The translations under genes and the position numbers were made by a program. From NCBI RefSeq assembly GCF_900148515.1, contig NZ_FRXN01000008.1, positions 1 to 52,750 of the forward strand: a stretch of 52,750 nt of DNA, given 5' to 3'. The notes under the pieces are model-generated. The model was not told the DNA's origin. It saw only the letters and a list, made by a program, of their open reading frames with translations, and ran no database searches. This DNA comes from Algoriphagus zhangzhouensis (GTDB lineage Bacteria > Bacteroidota > Bacteroidia > Cytophagales > Cyclobacteriaceae). Positions 10,319 through 16,879 of this stretch are shown piece after piece; the stretch's first letter is position 1; each line of letters starts with the position of its first letter.

Positions 10319-10413
10319 TTTTCTACGGTGTTCATACCTCTTTTCTACCAGTTCAACAGCTAGGAAAGTCGTAGAAAACACGTAGGAAACACGTAGAAAC
10401 CCCTAGAAATCAC
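10319..10413. promoter_or_regulatory. Iterated GTAGAAAA motifs, direct and inverted
   Basis: Three 11-base units lie head to tail at 10370-10402 (CGTAGAAAACA, CGTAGGAAACA, CGTAGAAACCC), followed by a degenerate one (CTAGAAATCAC). Two inverted copies, TTTTCTACG at 10319-10327 and TTTTCTACC at 10341-10349, lie to the left. The cluster lies upstream of the DUF6266-like start (10245), so it could be a multi-site operator. Confidence 0.45.
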
Positions 10414-10449
10414 AAGAAATTATCAAACTGAAAATTCTTCGCCCTCACA

Positions 10450-10644
10450 TTAATAAATAAAGCTTTCTACAGTGGATTTGGGAATGCCTGAGAATTCGGC
10501 AAACTCATCGATAGTTACAAACTGATGTGGCTTTTTACTGAAGGCAATTTTTATTTTACTAATAATCACCTGCCCATATCTTTCACTTCTGCCAGTAATC
10601 AACTGGACATCTTTAGGGTATATAACGCATCTTCTTTTAAGCAT
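10450..10644 (-). CDS. Small conserved-looking protein, possible DNA-binding
   Basis: The 64-residue product contains YPKDVQLITGRSERYGQ near the start and FVTIDEFAEFSGIP near the end. Both halves look like short helix-turn-helix pieces, and I associate the layout with small Bacteroidota proteins of unknown role. Its start lies 13 bases after the terpene synthase stop, so it is probably the third gene of that operon. No signal peptide is seen. Its function is not known; DNA binding is a guess from the helical pattern. Confidence 0.65.
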   Translation of the reverse strand: MLKRRCVIYPKDVQLITGRSERYGQVIISKIKIAFSKKPHQFVTIDEFAEFSGIPKSTVESFIY

Positions 10645-10657
10645 TTTTTCCTCAATT

Positions 10658-11542
10658 TCATCTTTTCATCTCTCCATTAATCTTTGCAAAATATCTAGCT
10701 GTGATTCCTGACCAATAATGACAGCCACCAAGTAATAGCATTATGGATTCTAGCCATTTTTCCATTTTGGGATACTCAAGTCTGATTCTCTCGGCAACTT
10801 GAATAATTTGCGAACGCAACCTTATAATTTCATTTTCCACACGGATTTTTGCCTGGGATGAACCTATAAAAACCTCTAACAAAAGCAGTTCATTTTGAAA
10901 ATCCCCCATACTCCTCTCTTTCTCTGAAGAACTCAGATCGTTGGATAAAACAATCAAGCGAGAGACATCCCATTCCAATTTTTGAACGATCAAACTATCC
11001 TCAAAAAACTCCATCCTTAATAAATGAAGAGCTAAAAAGACCCCAGAAGCAAATGGTCTTTGAATTTGGTAATCCCGAAGATCTGGGGTACTTCTTTTGC
11101 ATCTATTATCTAGCTCCCAAAGCAATCCTTCCAAATGAAAATCCCAGTTTTCTATCCATCCTTTTCTCCATTTTTTCTTATCTGACAACCTCAACATTTC
11201 CCTATTGAGTTTAAGAATCTCGAAAATCAATGGATTGAATCTTCTTTCTGTTTTTTCATCACATAAACAATTGATCCAGTCAAGGCCTTCCTCCGGTGTA
11301 ATATGATCCAAACGATCATCCAAAAGAAAAAGGCAGCAAAAAAACTTCATAACTATCTCCAAGCGATTAATTTCCATTTCTGGAAAAAGGTAGGCTGCAA
11401 AGCGGATAATTTTTTGTTCCCTAATTTCAGCTATGTCATTTTTTTTCTTTAACAAATGAACATTCTCAAGCCATTTTAAAGTCTTTTTTTCCAATTGGAT
11501 CAAATGGATACTCAGAGCAACAGGGAAAATCAAATCTTTCAT
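10658..11542 (-). CDS. Class I terpene synthase
   Basis: The 294-residue product is all-alpha in appearance and shows the class I terpene cyclase motifs in the right order. These are the aspartate-rich DDRLD at residues 75-79, an arginine in YQIQRPFASG (R162) as likely diphosphate sensor, the NSE triad as NDLSSSEKE (N201, S205, E209), and a C-terminal ARY (R283-Y284) after a tryptophan. Such enzymes ionise a prenyl diphosphate (usually farnesyl or geranylgeranyl diphosphate) with three Mg2+ ions and cyclise it in the cytosol. The product cannot be predicted. The start overlaps the stop of the Crp-like gene by 4 bases, which indicates translational coupling. No prenyltransferase or P450 is adjacent. 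It is slightly shorter than typical bacterial sesquiterpene synthases but has no gap in its catalytic motifs. Confidence 0.88.
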   Translation of the reverse strand: MKDLIFPVALSIHLIQLEKKTLKWLENVHLLKKKNDIAEIREQKIIRFAAYLFPEMEINRLEIVMKFFCCLFLLDDRLDHITPEEGLDWINCLCDEKTERRFNPLIFEILKLNREMLRLSDKKKWRKGWIENWDFHLEGLLWELDNRCKRSTPDLRDYQIQRPFASGVFLALHLLRMEFFEDSLIVQKLEWDVSRLIVLSNDLSSSEKERSMGDFQNELLLLEVFIGSSQAKIRVENEIIRLRSQIIQVAERIRLEYPKMEKWLESIMLLLGGCHYWSGITARYFAKINGEMKR

Positions 11543-12162
11543 TTCCTTTCTGATTTAAATTCCTTTTGAACATATCTTACTGTTCTTGCAGTACAGCCAA
11601 AATAGGATGCGATTTTATTTTGAGATAGAACCTCATCTATACCTGGGAATACTTGTAAAAATTTTGGATAGCTTTTATGGATCCCTTGACCTTTCAAATT
11701 GGAGCGCCGGGAAAATCTCTCCAAAAGCCGATGATTGATAGCCAAACCTAAACTGGTAAATTCAGGAAATAAACGAACCAGTTCCAGTTCAGATTTTTTG
11801 CTCACCTCAAAATAAACTACATCAGATAGGCACTTTAAATAGGACTTGGTCTTTTTTTCTTTCCAATAGGACTTGAAATCAAAAGCTATATCCGTCACTT
11901 TAAAAATCTCCTTCAAAGCCTCTCCCTCCTCTCCTTCTTTCAACAGTCCAATATAGCCCTCGCAGATATATCGACTGCAGATTTCGATTGTATTTGGTTC
12001 CTTTATTATATCTCCTCTCTTAGCTTTTTTCAGATATATGTAATACCTCAATTTTTCAAAATCCAGACTAAGTCCAGGTACCAACTGAACACAGTCTTCT
12101 TTCAGTTTTTTCAGGTTATTTTCCATAATGTACAGCTTTAAAAAATTGAGTTGATCCAACAA
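11539..12162 (-). CDS. Crp/Fnr-family-like transcriptional regulator
   Basis: The 207-residue product has the Crp/Fnr layout: an N-terminal double-stranded beta-helix domain (about 35-130, with YICEGYIGLLKEG-type strands), a long connecting helix, and a C-terminal helix-turn-helix around 178-200 (LSQNKIASYFGCTARTVRYV). There is no iron-sulfur cysteine cluster, and I see no clear cAMP-binding PRS motif, so the ligand is unknown. An internal ATG at 12126 (MENNLKKLKEDC) matches the usual family start better than 12162. The stop overlaps the terpene synthase start by 4 bases, so it probably controls that gene and itself. It diverges from the MauE-like gene across 260 bases. Confidence 0.82.
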   Translation of the reverse strand: MLDQLNFLKLYIMENNLKKLKEDCVQLVPGLSLDFEKLRYYIYLKKAKRGDIIKEPNTIEICSRYICEGYIGLLKEGEEGEALKEIFKVTDIAFDFKSYWKEKKTKSYLKCLSDVVYFEVSKKSELELVRLFPEFTSLGLAINHRLLERFSRRSNLKGQGIHKSYPKFLQVFPGIDEVLSQNKIASYFGCTARTVRYVQKEFKSERK

Positions 12163-12353
12163 AAACCAAGAGTAAAGAATCTCTATAGTAAATCAACTAC
12201 ACTGTTAATGTATAAATAACTTAGTAGTACTCACAATAGCCAAAAGATAATTGAGCTGTATTTCATATTGATAGTGCGGAAAAATTTCCTAAAAAGTCAA
12301 CCCTAATTATACTCTTGGGAAATAACACCTATCCCAATTTGATCTATCTCAAA

Positions 12354-12361
12354 TAGTTTTG
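12354..12361 (+). promoter_or_regulatory. Possible Bacteroidota -7 box for MauE-like gene
   Basis: TAGTTTTG matches the TAnnTTTG -7 consensus of Bacteroidota promoters and lies 62 bases before the start codon at 12424. The nearest upstream TTG is only 12 bases away, which is shorter than the usual spacing, so this is tentative. Confidence 0.3.
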
Positions 12362-12423
12362 TTTGAATTCAATCTTGGAAAACAGGAGAATTTCAGGTTC
12401 AAATTCATTGAAAATTCTGAATA

Positions 12424-12834
12424 ATGAGAGGTTCTAAATTTATTGATATAAAAGAGCAATTAATCTCCATACCATTGATCCTACTTTGGACTTATACTGG
12501 TCTGGATAAGTTGATCCGATATGAGGAAAGTAGAAAGGCTTTTCATAACCAGACCTTTCCTCCAGATTTAGCTGAGGTATTGACTTATGCTGTACCCTTT
12601 GTGGAACTACTCTTGGGACTTTTACTTCTCTTCCAAGCAACTCGTTGGTGGGGATATTTGGGAAGTATTCTTTTGCTAACTGTATTTACCAGCTATGTGG
12701 GATTAATATGGGTAGGTGCCTTTCCGAGAGTACCCTGTAACTGTGCAGGGATCCTGGAAAGTTTGGGTTGGACAGAGCACTTTGTATTGAATCTGGGATT
12801 GATAGGATTAGCGGTTTGGGGATTAAGATCCTGA
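12424..12834 (+). CDS. MauE/DoxX-like redox-associated membrane protein
   Basis: The 136-residue product has four predicted membrane helices (about 15-30, 53-72, 78-98, 118-134) and a PCNCAG motif with C105 and C107 in the loop before the last helix. MauE and DoxX relatives in Bacteroidota combine this four-helix layout with a short cysteine pair and are thought to support thiol-disulfide chemistry at the inner membrane. It is followed by genes for small exported proteins, one of which has four cysteines, which fits a role in their folding or modification. That link is inferred from position only. Confidence 0.8.
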   Translation: MRGSKFIDIKEQLISIPLILLWTYTGLDKLIRYEESRKAFHNQTFPPDLAEVLTYAVPFVELLLGLLLLFQATRWWGYLGSILLLTVFTSYVGLIWVGAFPRVPCNCAGILESLGWTEHFVLNLGLIGLAVWGLRS

Positions 12835-13140
12835 TAGTCACCGGGAGGGATTAGAGAGTAGTGGTCAGGGGTCAGGACCTGTAAGTTGTAAACAGTAAGT
12901 AGTAAGTAGTCCATAGACCACAGTCCATGGTCCAAAGTGGGAAGTTGAAAGTGGGAGGTTGGAACGCAAACAAATCCACCTTAATCCGCGATAATTATCG
13001 GGAGGGGCAAGGGGGATGTTTTATTCGGAGTTATAATTGTTGGAAGGGTTGTGGTGGTTGTGTGCTGCGGATTGTTGAAAGCTAAATTTCAAATCTCAAA
13101 TTTCGAATCTCAAATCAATAGGCCTTAAGGGCTGAGATTT
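12835..13140. repeat. Short dispersed-repeat tract
   Basis: The tract contains GTCCATAG/GTCCATGG phrases (about 12910-12935), a GCGATAATTATCGGGA phrase (12986), GGTTGTGGTGGTTGTGTG followed by a small palindrome (13039-13065), and TCAAATTTCGAAT phrases. It is the same mosaic as at 7.4-9.6 kb. No gene is seen. Confidence 0.7.
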
Positions 13141-13164
13141 ATCAAAATAAAAATCAAAGGCATT

Positions 13165-13217
13165 GCTGACAACTTTCCGGTGCGGGGAGAGGAAAGTCCT
13201 GCATATTCTCTGTCAGC
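13165..13217 (+). ncRNA. Candidate structured leader RNA
   Basis: GCTGACA (13165-13171) pairs with TGTCAGC (13211-13217). Immediately inside, ACTTTCC (13172-13178) pairs with GGAAAGT (13191-13197), which gives 14 stacked base pairs with a 12-base purine-rich loop and a one-sided 13-base bulge (13198-13210). A further short hairpin, CAGGAAATCCTG, lies at 13242-13253. The structure is 136 bases upstream of the DUF6520-like start, so it could be a leader element or a small RNA. It matches no riboswitch class that I recognise. Confidence 0.45.
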
Positions 13218-13352
13218 ATGGGGATGAGCCTACTCCTTAATCAGGAAATCCTGAAAAGGTTCAGAGACAGTCAATTGGAATTCACCAAATACCTAGGCTG
13301 TATCTAGTTATTTGTTCAACCTGAAGGCTAAGCCTTCACAAACAAGACGAAA

Positions 13353-13634
13353 ATGAAACGATTAAAAAACCTGCTCCCAGCAATAGCATTGTTGGTTGGA
13401 GCAACTATGGCAATGGCAATGAACTTTGCTGATAATCCTACAATTCGATTTGCTGAAGATCCAGACACCCATGTTTGGTATGATCTAACAGGTATCACGC
13501 CTGGAGCGAGCACCTATGAGTGTGATTATGCACCAACTGAAACTTGTTCACGAGAAGAAGATTCAAATTCTTCTCCTCAAGTAGAAGTTGGAGAATTTGT
13601 CAAAAATGGATCACTCCCTTTGGCAATGCCATAA
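13353..13634 (+). CDS. Small exported protein, DUF6520-like
   Basis: The 93-residue product has a signal peptide (MKRLKNLLPAIALLVGATMA) and a short mature part with HVWYDLTG, two cysteines (in ECDY and TCSR) and an acidic serine-rich tail. Bacteroidota DUF6520 proteins have this plan: a signal peptide, a W-Y/L-x-G segment and paired cysteines near the end. Their function is unknown. It lies 0.5 kb after the MauE-like gene, behind a candidate structured leader, and is followed by a hairpin. Confidence 0.75.
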   Translation: MKRLKNLLPAIALLVGATMAMAMNFADNPTIRFAEDPDTHVWYDLTGITPGASTYECDYAPTETCSREEDSNSSPQVEVGEFVKNGSLPLAMP

Positions 13635-13644
13635 GGAGTAAAAA

Positions 13645-13660
13645 GGGGGCTTTTGCCCCC
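13645..13660 (+). terminator. GC-rich hairpin after DUF6520-like gene
   Basis: GGGGGC (13645-13650), a TTTT loop and GCCCCC form a strong stem 10 bases past the stop codon. The T-run after it is weak (TGATTTC), and a second small hairpin (TGATT/AATCA) follows, so it may attenuate transcription or protect the 3' end instead of terminating fully. Confidence 0.5.
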
Positions 13661-13723
13661 TGATTTCTTCAAGAATCAGGATCAACTTAAGAAGTTATAC
13701 TTCCGTAAACATTAATTAAAATC

Positions 13724-13942
13724 ATGAAAAAATTATTAATAGGAACATTCATACTAGTAGGATTATCATTTTCTGGAATCACTGTATTTGGAATAACATA
13801 TTCCTGTTCAGTTTCATCTGATGAGTCTCAAAACGATGGTTTTTGTAGAGCACTATCCTCAGGAAATGGAGATATGTGCTTTACCTATGGACAAGGCCCC
13901 GCTTGTTCCGGAACTATTGAAGGAGGAGGAGTTGGAGGATAA
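13724..13942 (+). CDS. Small exported four-cysteine peptide
   Basis: The 72-residue product starts with a signal peptide (MKKLLIGTFILVGLSFSG). The mature part of about 48 residues has four cysteines spaced as in YSC, FCR, MCF and ACSG, and a glycine-rich end (EGGGVGG). I do not recognise a named family. It lies between the DUF6520-like and DUF4221-like genes, each gap holding a hairpin. A MauE/DoxX-like thiol protein encoded upstream makes disulfide formation in this peptide a reasonable guess. Confidence 0.65.
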   Translation: MKKLLIGTFILVGLSFSGITVFGITYSCSVSSDESQNDGFCRALSSGNGDMCFTYGQGPACSGTIEGGGVGG

Positions 13943-13970
13943 AACCCATTCAATCTTTTAAAATTCAAAG

Positions 13971-13994
13971 GGCTACGGCATATAAACCGTAGCC
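13971..13994 (+). terminator. Hairpin between peptide gene and DUF4221-like gene
   Basis: GGCTACGG (13971-13978) pairs perfectly with CCGTAGCC (13987-13994), followed by TATTTC. Only 13 bases separate it from the next start codon, so it may act as a processing site or partial terminator. Confidence 0.5.
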
Positions 13995-14007
13995 TATTTC
14001 AAAAACC

Positions 14008-15222
14008 ATGAATTATCAAATCAGATTACCGTTCCGTATTTTTTTATTTTTCCTCATAATTGGCTGCTCAGAAAAAGCTGAAGAAAGTCAATCAACGAAA
14101 GAAGTCCAGGCAGTACTTAGACCTGTTGGACTTACTAAACTCCCAACAGGATCAACCATGGGCTTTTTAACCAGCTCTATTTCCTATAAATGGGATGAAG
14201 AAAATAAAGAGGGAGTTATTTCGATTTATAATGTTGCCAATAACTCCATTTTAAATTTTAAAGAAGATAATCCAATCGATTATCAAGAAATAATTTTAGA
14301 AGAAGACGGCCCAAATAGTGTAGGAAATCTAGGACTACTGGCAAGTCATTTATATCACAACAAAGATTCAATTTTCATTTACAATAATCCCCTGGGTAAG
14401 CTTTTTCTTATAAATACCAAGGGAAGCCTTATTGACTCCTATCTAATTACAGATTATAAATCCAAAGAAAATTTCCCTGCTCCTTTTCCATCCACTTTAC
14501 GGCCCTTTTTTCAAGTCAACAATAGCATCTTAATCCCATGCGGAATCAATAATTATTTGGATAAATACACGAACTACCCTTCCACCCTATCTTTAGACCT
14601 CAAAACCAAAAAGATTAGCTACAACTCTGTTTATCCAGAAATTTATGATCAAGCTTTTTGGGGAGTCTCTTTTAAATGGGACACTGGATTGGCAATTAAT
14701 TATTCAAAAGCTCAAATCATTTTCAATTACCCAATTAGCAACGAATTATACATTTCGGATTTGAGCTTCACTGAATCAAAAGCAATCAATATTTCATCCA
14801 AATATTTTGATTCCCCTCAACCATTCAGTTCCAATCCAAAAGCCTACTTGGACATCAATAAAAAATTCGATTATAAATCCATGGAGAATGAAGCTATGTC
14901 CCATTCAGATTTTGCAGGTATTCTCTATGATGAATTCAATAACGTTTATTATAGAATAGTCTACCTGAGACCAAACCTGGAGGAAATAAAAGCAGGAAAT
15001 AAAGCTCCCAATTTTTCGATAATCACACTGGATGAAAACCTACAAAAGATCGGTGAAGATTTTTTCGATCAAAAAACCTATGACAACTCCATGATTTTTG
15101 TGAGTTCCAAAGGTCTAAACATAGCCAGAAAAGACCTATTCTATGAAAATGAAGAGTTAATTCAATTTGAGGTATTTACACCAAAAAAAAATAAAACTCA
15201 ATTCAACAAAAAAAAGCTGTGA
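14008..15222 (+). CDS. DUF4221-like lipoprotein
   Basis: The 404-residue product has a lipoprotein signal with the cysteine at residue 20 (FLIIGCSE). The body shows repeated beta-strand segments like those of propeller-type DUF4221 proteins (LKTKKISYNSVYPEIY; YDEFNNVYYRIVYL; SIITLDENLQKIGE). Members are Bacteroidota periplasmic or surface lipoproteins of unknown function. It closes the plus-strand cluster after the small exported proteins. Its 3' end overlaps a terminator hairpin that serves the convergent SusD operon. Confidence 0.8.
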   Translation: MNYQIRLPFRIFLFFLIIGCSEKAEESQSTKEVQAVLRPVGLTKLPTGSTMGFLTSSISYKWDEENKEGVISIYNVANNSILNFKEDNPIDYQEIILEEDGPNSVGNLGLLASHLYHNKDSIFIYNNPLGKLFLINTKGSLIDSYLITDYKSKENFPAPFPSTLRPFFQVNNSILIPCGINNYLDKYTNYPSTLSLDLKTKKISYNSVYPEIYDQAFWGVSFKWDTGLAINYSKAQIIFNYPISNELYISDLSFTESKAINISSKYFDSPQPFSSNPKAYLDINKKFDYKSMENEAMSHSDFAGILYDEFNNVYYRIVYLRPNLEEIKAGNKAPNFSIITLDENLQKIGEDFFDQKTYDNSMIFVSSKGLNIARKDLFYENEELIQFEVFTPKKNKTQFNKKKL

Positions 15223-15238
15223 ACCGAAGTCCACAGCT
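15215..15238 (-). terminator. Rho-independent terminator of the SusCD operon
   Basis: On the minus strand AGCTGTG and CACAGCT form a 7-bp stem with a 10-base loop, followed by a run of T residues into the 3' coding end of the DUF4221-like gene. It lies 69 bases past the SusD stop. The stem includes the stop codon of the convergent gene. Confidence 0.75.
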
Positions 15239-15306
15239 CAACAGCCCAAGAGATGTACGGGAGGGCTGCTAAAAATGCATGACTACCTCAAACCATCCTC
15301 AAAGAC

Positions 15307-16686
15307 CTACCTCACATTCTGAGGCATAGGATTTAGGTTGATTTCCAAAGGTGGAATCTCCAAAGCATAACGGGAATCATTGGGAAGTAAAGTCGCCGAG
15401 CTTTCATTAAACTCTCTGTTCAATGTAATTGCCAATTCCGAATAAAGGTTATACCTCTTTAAATCCATCCATCGGATGTCACGGAATGCCAGTTCCTTTC
15501 TTCTTTCCAAAATGATCTTTTCCATCAATTCAGCCCCAGCAAAATCTCCTTCCCAGACATAGCCCTCTGCCATTCTGTTTTCCAACAAATATTTTAAGGC
15601 TTCATTAGCCTCTGCCTCATAACCTGTTCTAGCTCCCGCTTCTGCCAGATTCAAAAGCACCTCATCTGTTGCTATCCCTCCAAACTGATAAAAGTCTCCC
15701 GTATAATTCCCCCGAAAATTATATAATGCTGAATCGCCTGTTTCCCTAAAAAAGAAAAAAGGTCTCATATCCAGAGAATCATACAAAGCCACCAATTCCG
15801 GATTGACATAGTTCTCTCCATTGGTGGTAAATCTGGAATTCATCACTCTTCCATAAAACACTGTTTCAGGATGCATCCGCTCAAAGGAATAGGTCAAAGT
15901 AGAATCCAGCTCCCTATAGTTCATCAAGGTATTATCTATTGCCAAAGCCCTACTACTAGCCTGATAGGATTCCTCAAAGGAATGCATCATCAGATAGACT
16001 CTTCCCAACATGGCTTGTGCTGCCCATTGGGAAGGTCTACTTGGGATATCAGCTTGGACGGGTAAAAACTCCAAGCCCTCTTCCAAGTCCAATAGTATCT
16101 GTGCAAAGCTTTCTTTCATAGTTGCTCTACCCACTTTCTGATTGATATCAGAAGTCAGTCGGATCGGAACTCCCAGCTGATCCTCGCGACTCGGATCAAA
16201 AGATTCGGCAAAAAGCATCAGCACCTCAAAATGTCCCATGGCTCGGTAAAACCGCGCCGAAGCCTCCAGTTCCAACATGCGATTCTCTTCTACCTGATTT
16301 TGTGGGCTGAACTCATTCAGTCCATCCAACACCACATTGGCATAAAAGACTTTCTGATAGGGGGCTGACCAGTTCACATCATTCTCATCCGGTAGATAGA
16401 TCTCCTTTTCCCAGAAGTAAACCGCATTTTGATTAAAGGACAATCTTGCCAATAAGCCCGATCCAAAATAAGGATCATCCGATGCAATAAATCCGCTCAT
16501 CGGCACCACATTCATTCCATATAATTCCGCATCCAGGAGTCCCTGAAAATCATCCAAGGTGGTTGGAATCACCAAATTTCGATCGGGTTTGCTATCCAAA
16601 TAATCCGAACAGGCTCCTAATCCCATTGCCAGCCCCAATTGACAGAGCAGGTATATTTTATTGAATTGATATCTAATATTTCTCAT
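15307..16686 (-). CDS. SusD/RagB family outer-membrane lipoprotein
   Basis: The 459-residue product has a lipoprotein signal (lipobox GLGAC, cysteine 26) followed by SDYLDSKPD, a typical SusD start. SusD-type helical repeats follow (YQKVFYANVVLDGL; RFYRAMGHFEVLMLFAESF; WAAQAMLGRVYLMM), and it ends with the family's ERRKELAFRDIRWMDLKRYN segment. SusD proteins are surface lids that deliver a ligand to the SusC transporter. It lies 193 bases after susC, with a foldback RNA element between. The thioredoxin-like partner and absence of glycoside hydrolases suggest a substrate other than a plain polysaccharide, which is inference. Confidence 0.93.
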   Translation of the reverse strand: MRNIRYQFNKIYLLCQLGLAMGLGACSDYLDSKPDRNLVIPTTLDDFQGLLDAELYGMNVVPMSGFIASDDPYFGSGLLARLSFNQNAVYFWEKEIYLPDENDVNWSAPYQKVFYANVVLDGLNEFSPQNQVEENRMLELEASARFYRAMGHFEVLMLFAESFDPSREDQLGVPIRLTSDINQKVGRATMKESFAQILLDLEEGLEFLPVQADIPSRPSQWAAQAMLGRVYLMMHSFEESYQASSRALAIDNTLMNYRELDSTLTYSFERMHPETVFYGRVMNSRFTTNGENYVNPELVALYDSLDMRPFFFFRETGDSALYNFRGNYTGDFYQFGGIATDEVLLNLAEAGARTGYEAEANEALKYLLENRMAEGYVWEGDFAGAELMEKIILERRKELAFRDIRWMDLKRYNLYSELAITLNREFNESSATLLPNDSRYALEIPPLEINLNPMPQNVR

Positions 16687-16757
16687 TTTTTTGTTTCGTT
16701 TTGAATAGTTTAATTCCTTTCTCTACTGTTCTAATGCACCGTCAAACCCAAAGGGAT

Positions 16758-16818
16758 CCCGGAGTGGCCCGAAGGCCCGGAGATGAAATATGAGGAAAGT
16801 ATATCTCCTGACTCCGGG
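16758..16818 (-). promoter_or_regulatory. Multi-stem foldback between susC and susD
   Basis: CCCGGAGT (16758-16765) pairs with ACTCCGGG (16811-16818). Inside lie GGCC-CGAA-GGCC (16766-16777) and GGAGAT/ATCTCC (16779-16784 with 16803-16808). The result is a closing stem with two inner hairpins. It could stabilise or separate the susC and susD messages. The inner loop holds TGAAATATG, identical to a linker of the palindrome array at 21.9-22.2 kb. Confidence 0.5.
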
Positions 16819-16879
16819 AATGGATTGGACCTCTTTTCCTATCCTCTTTTATTGGTTTTGAGTCGCTTTTCGAAGCCGC

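Noticed and set aside
13185..13200. RNase P RNA, because of GAGAGGAAAGTCC
   Set aside because: The phrase resembles the conserved P4 strand, but none of the other conserved blocks follow within 400 bases.
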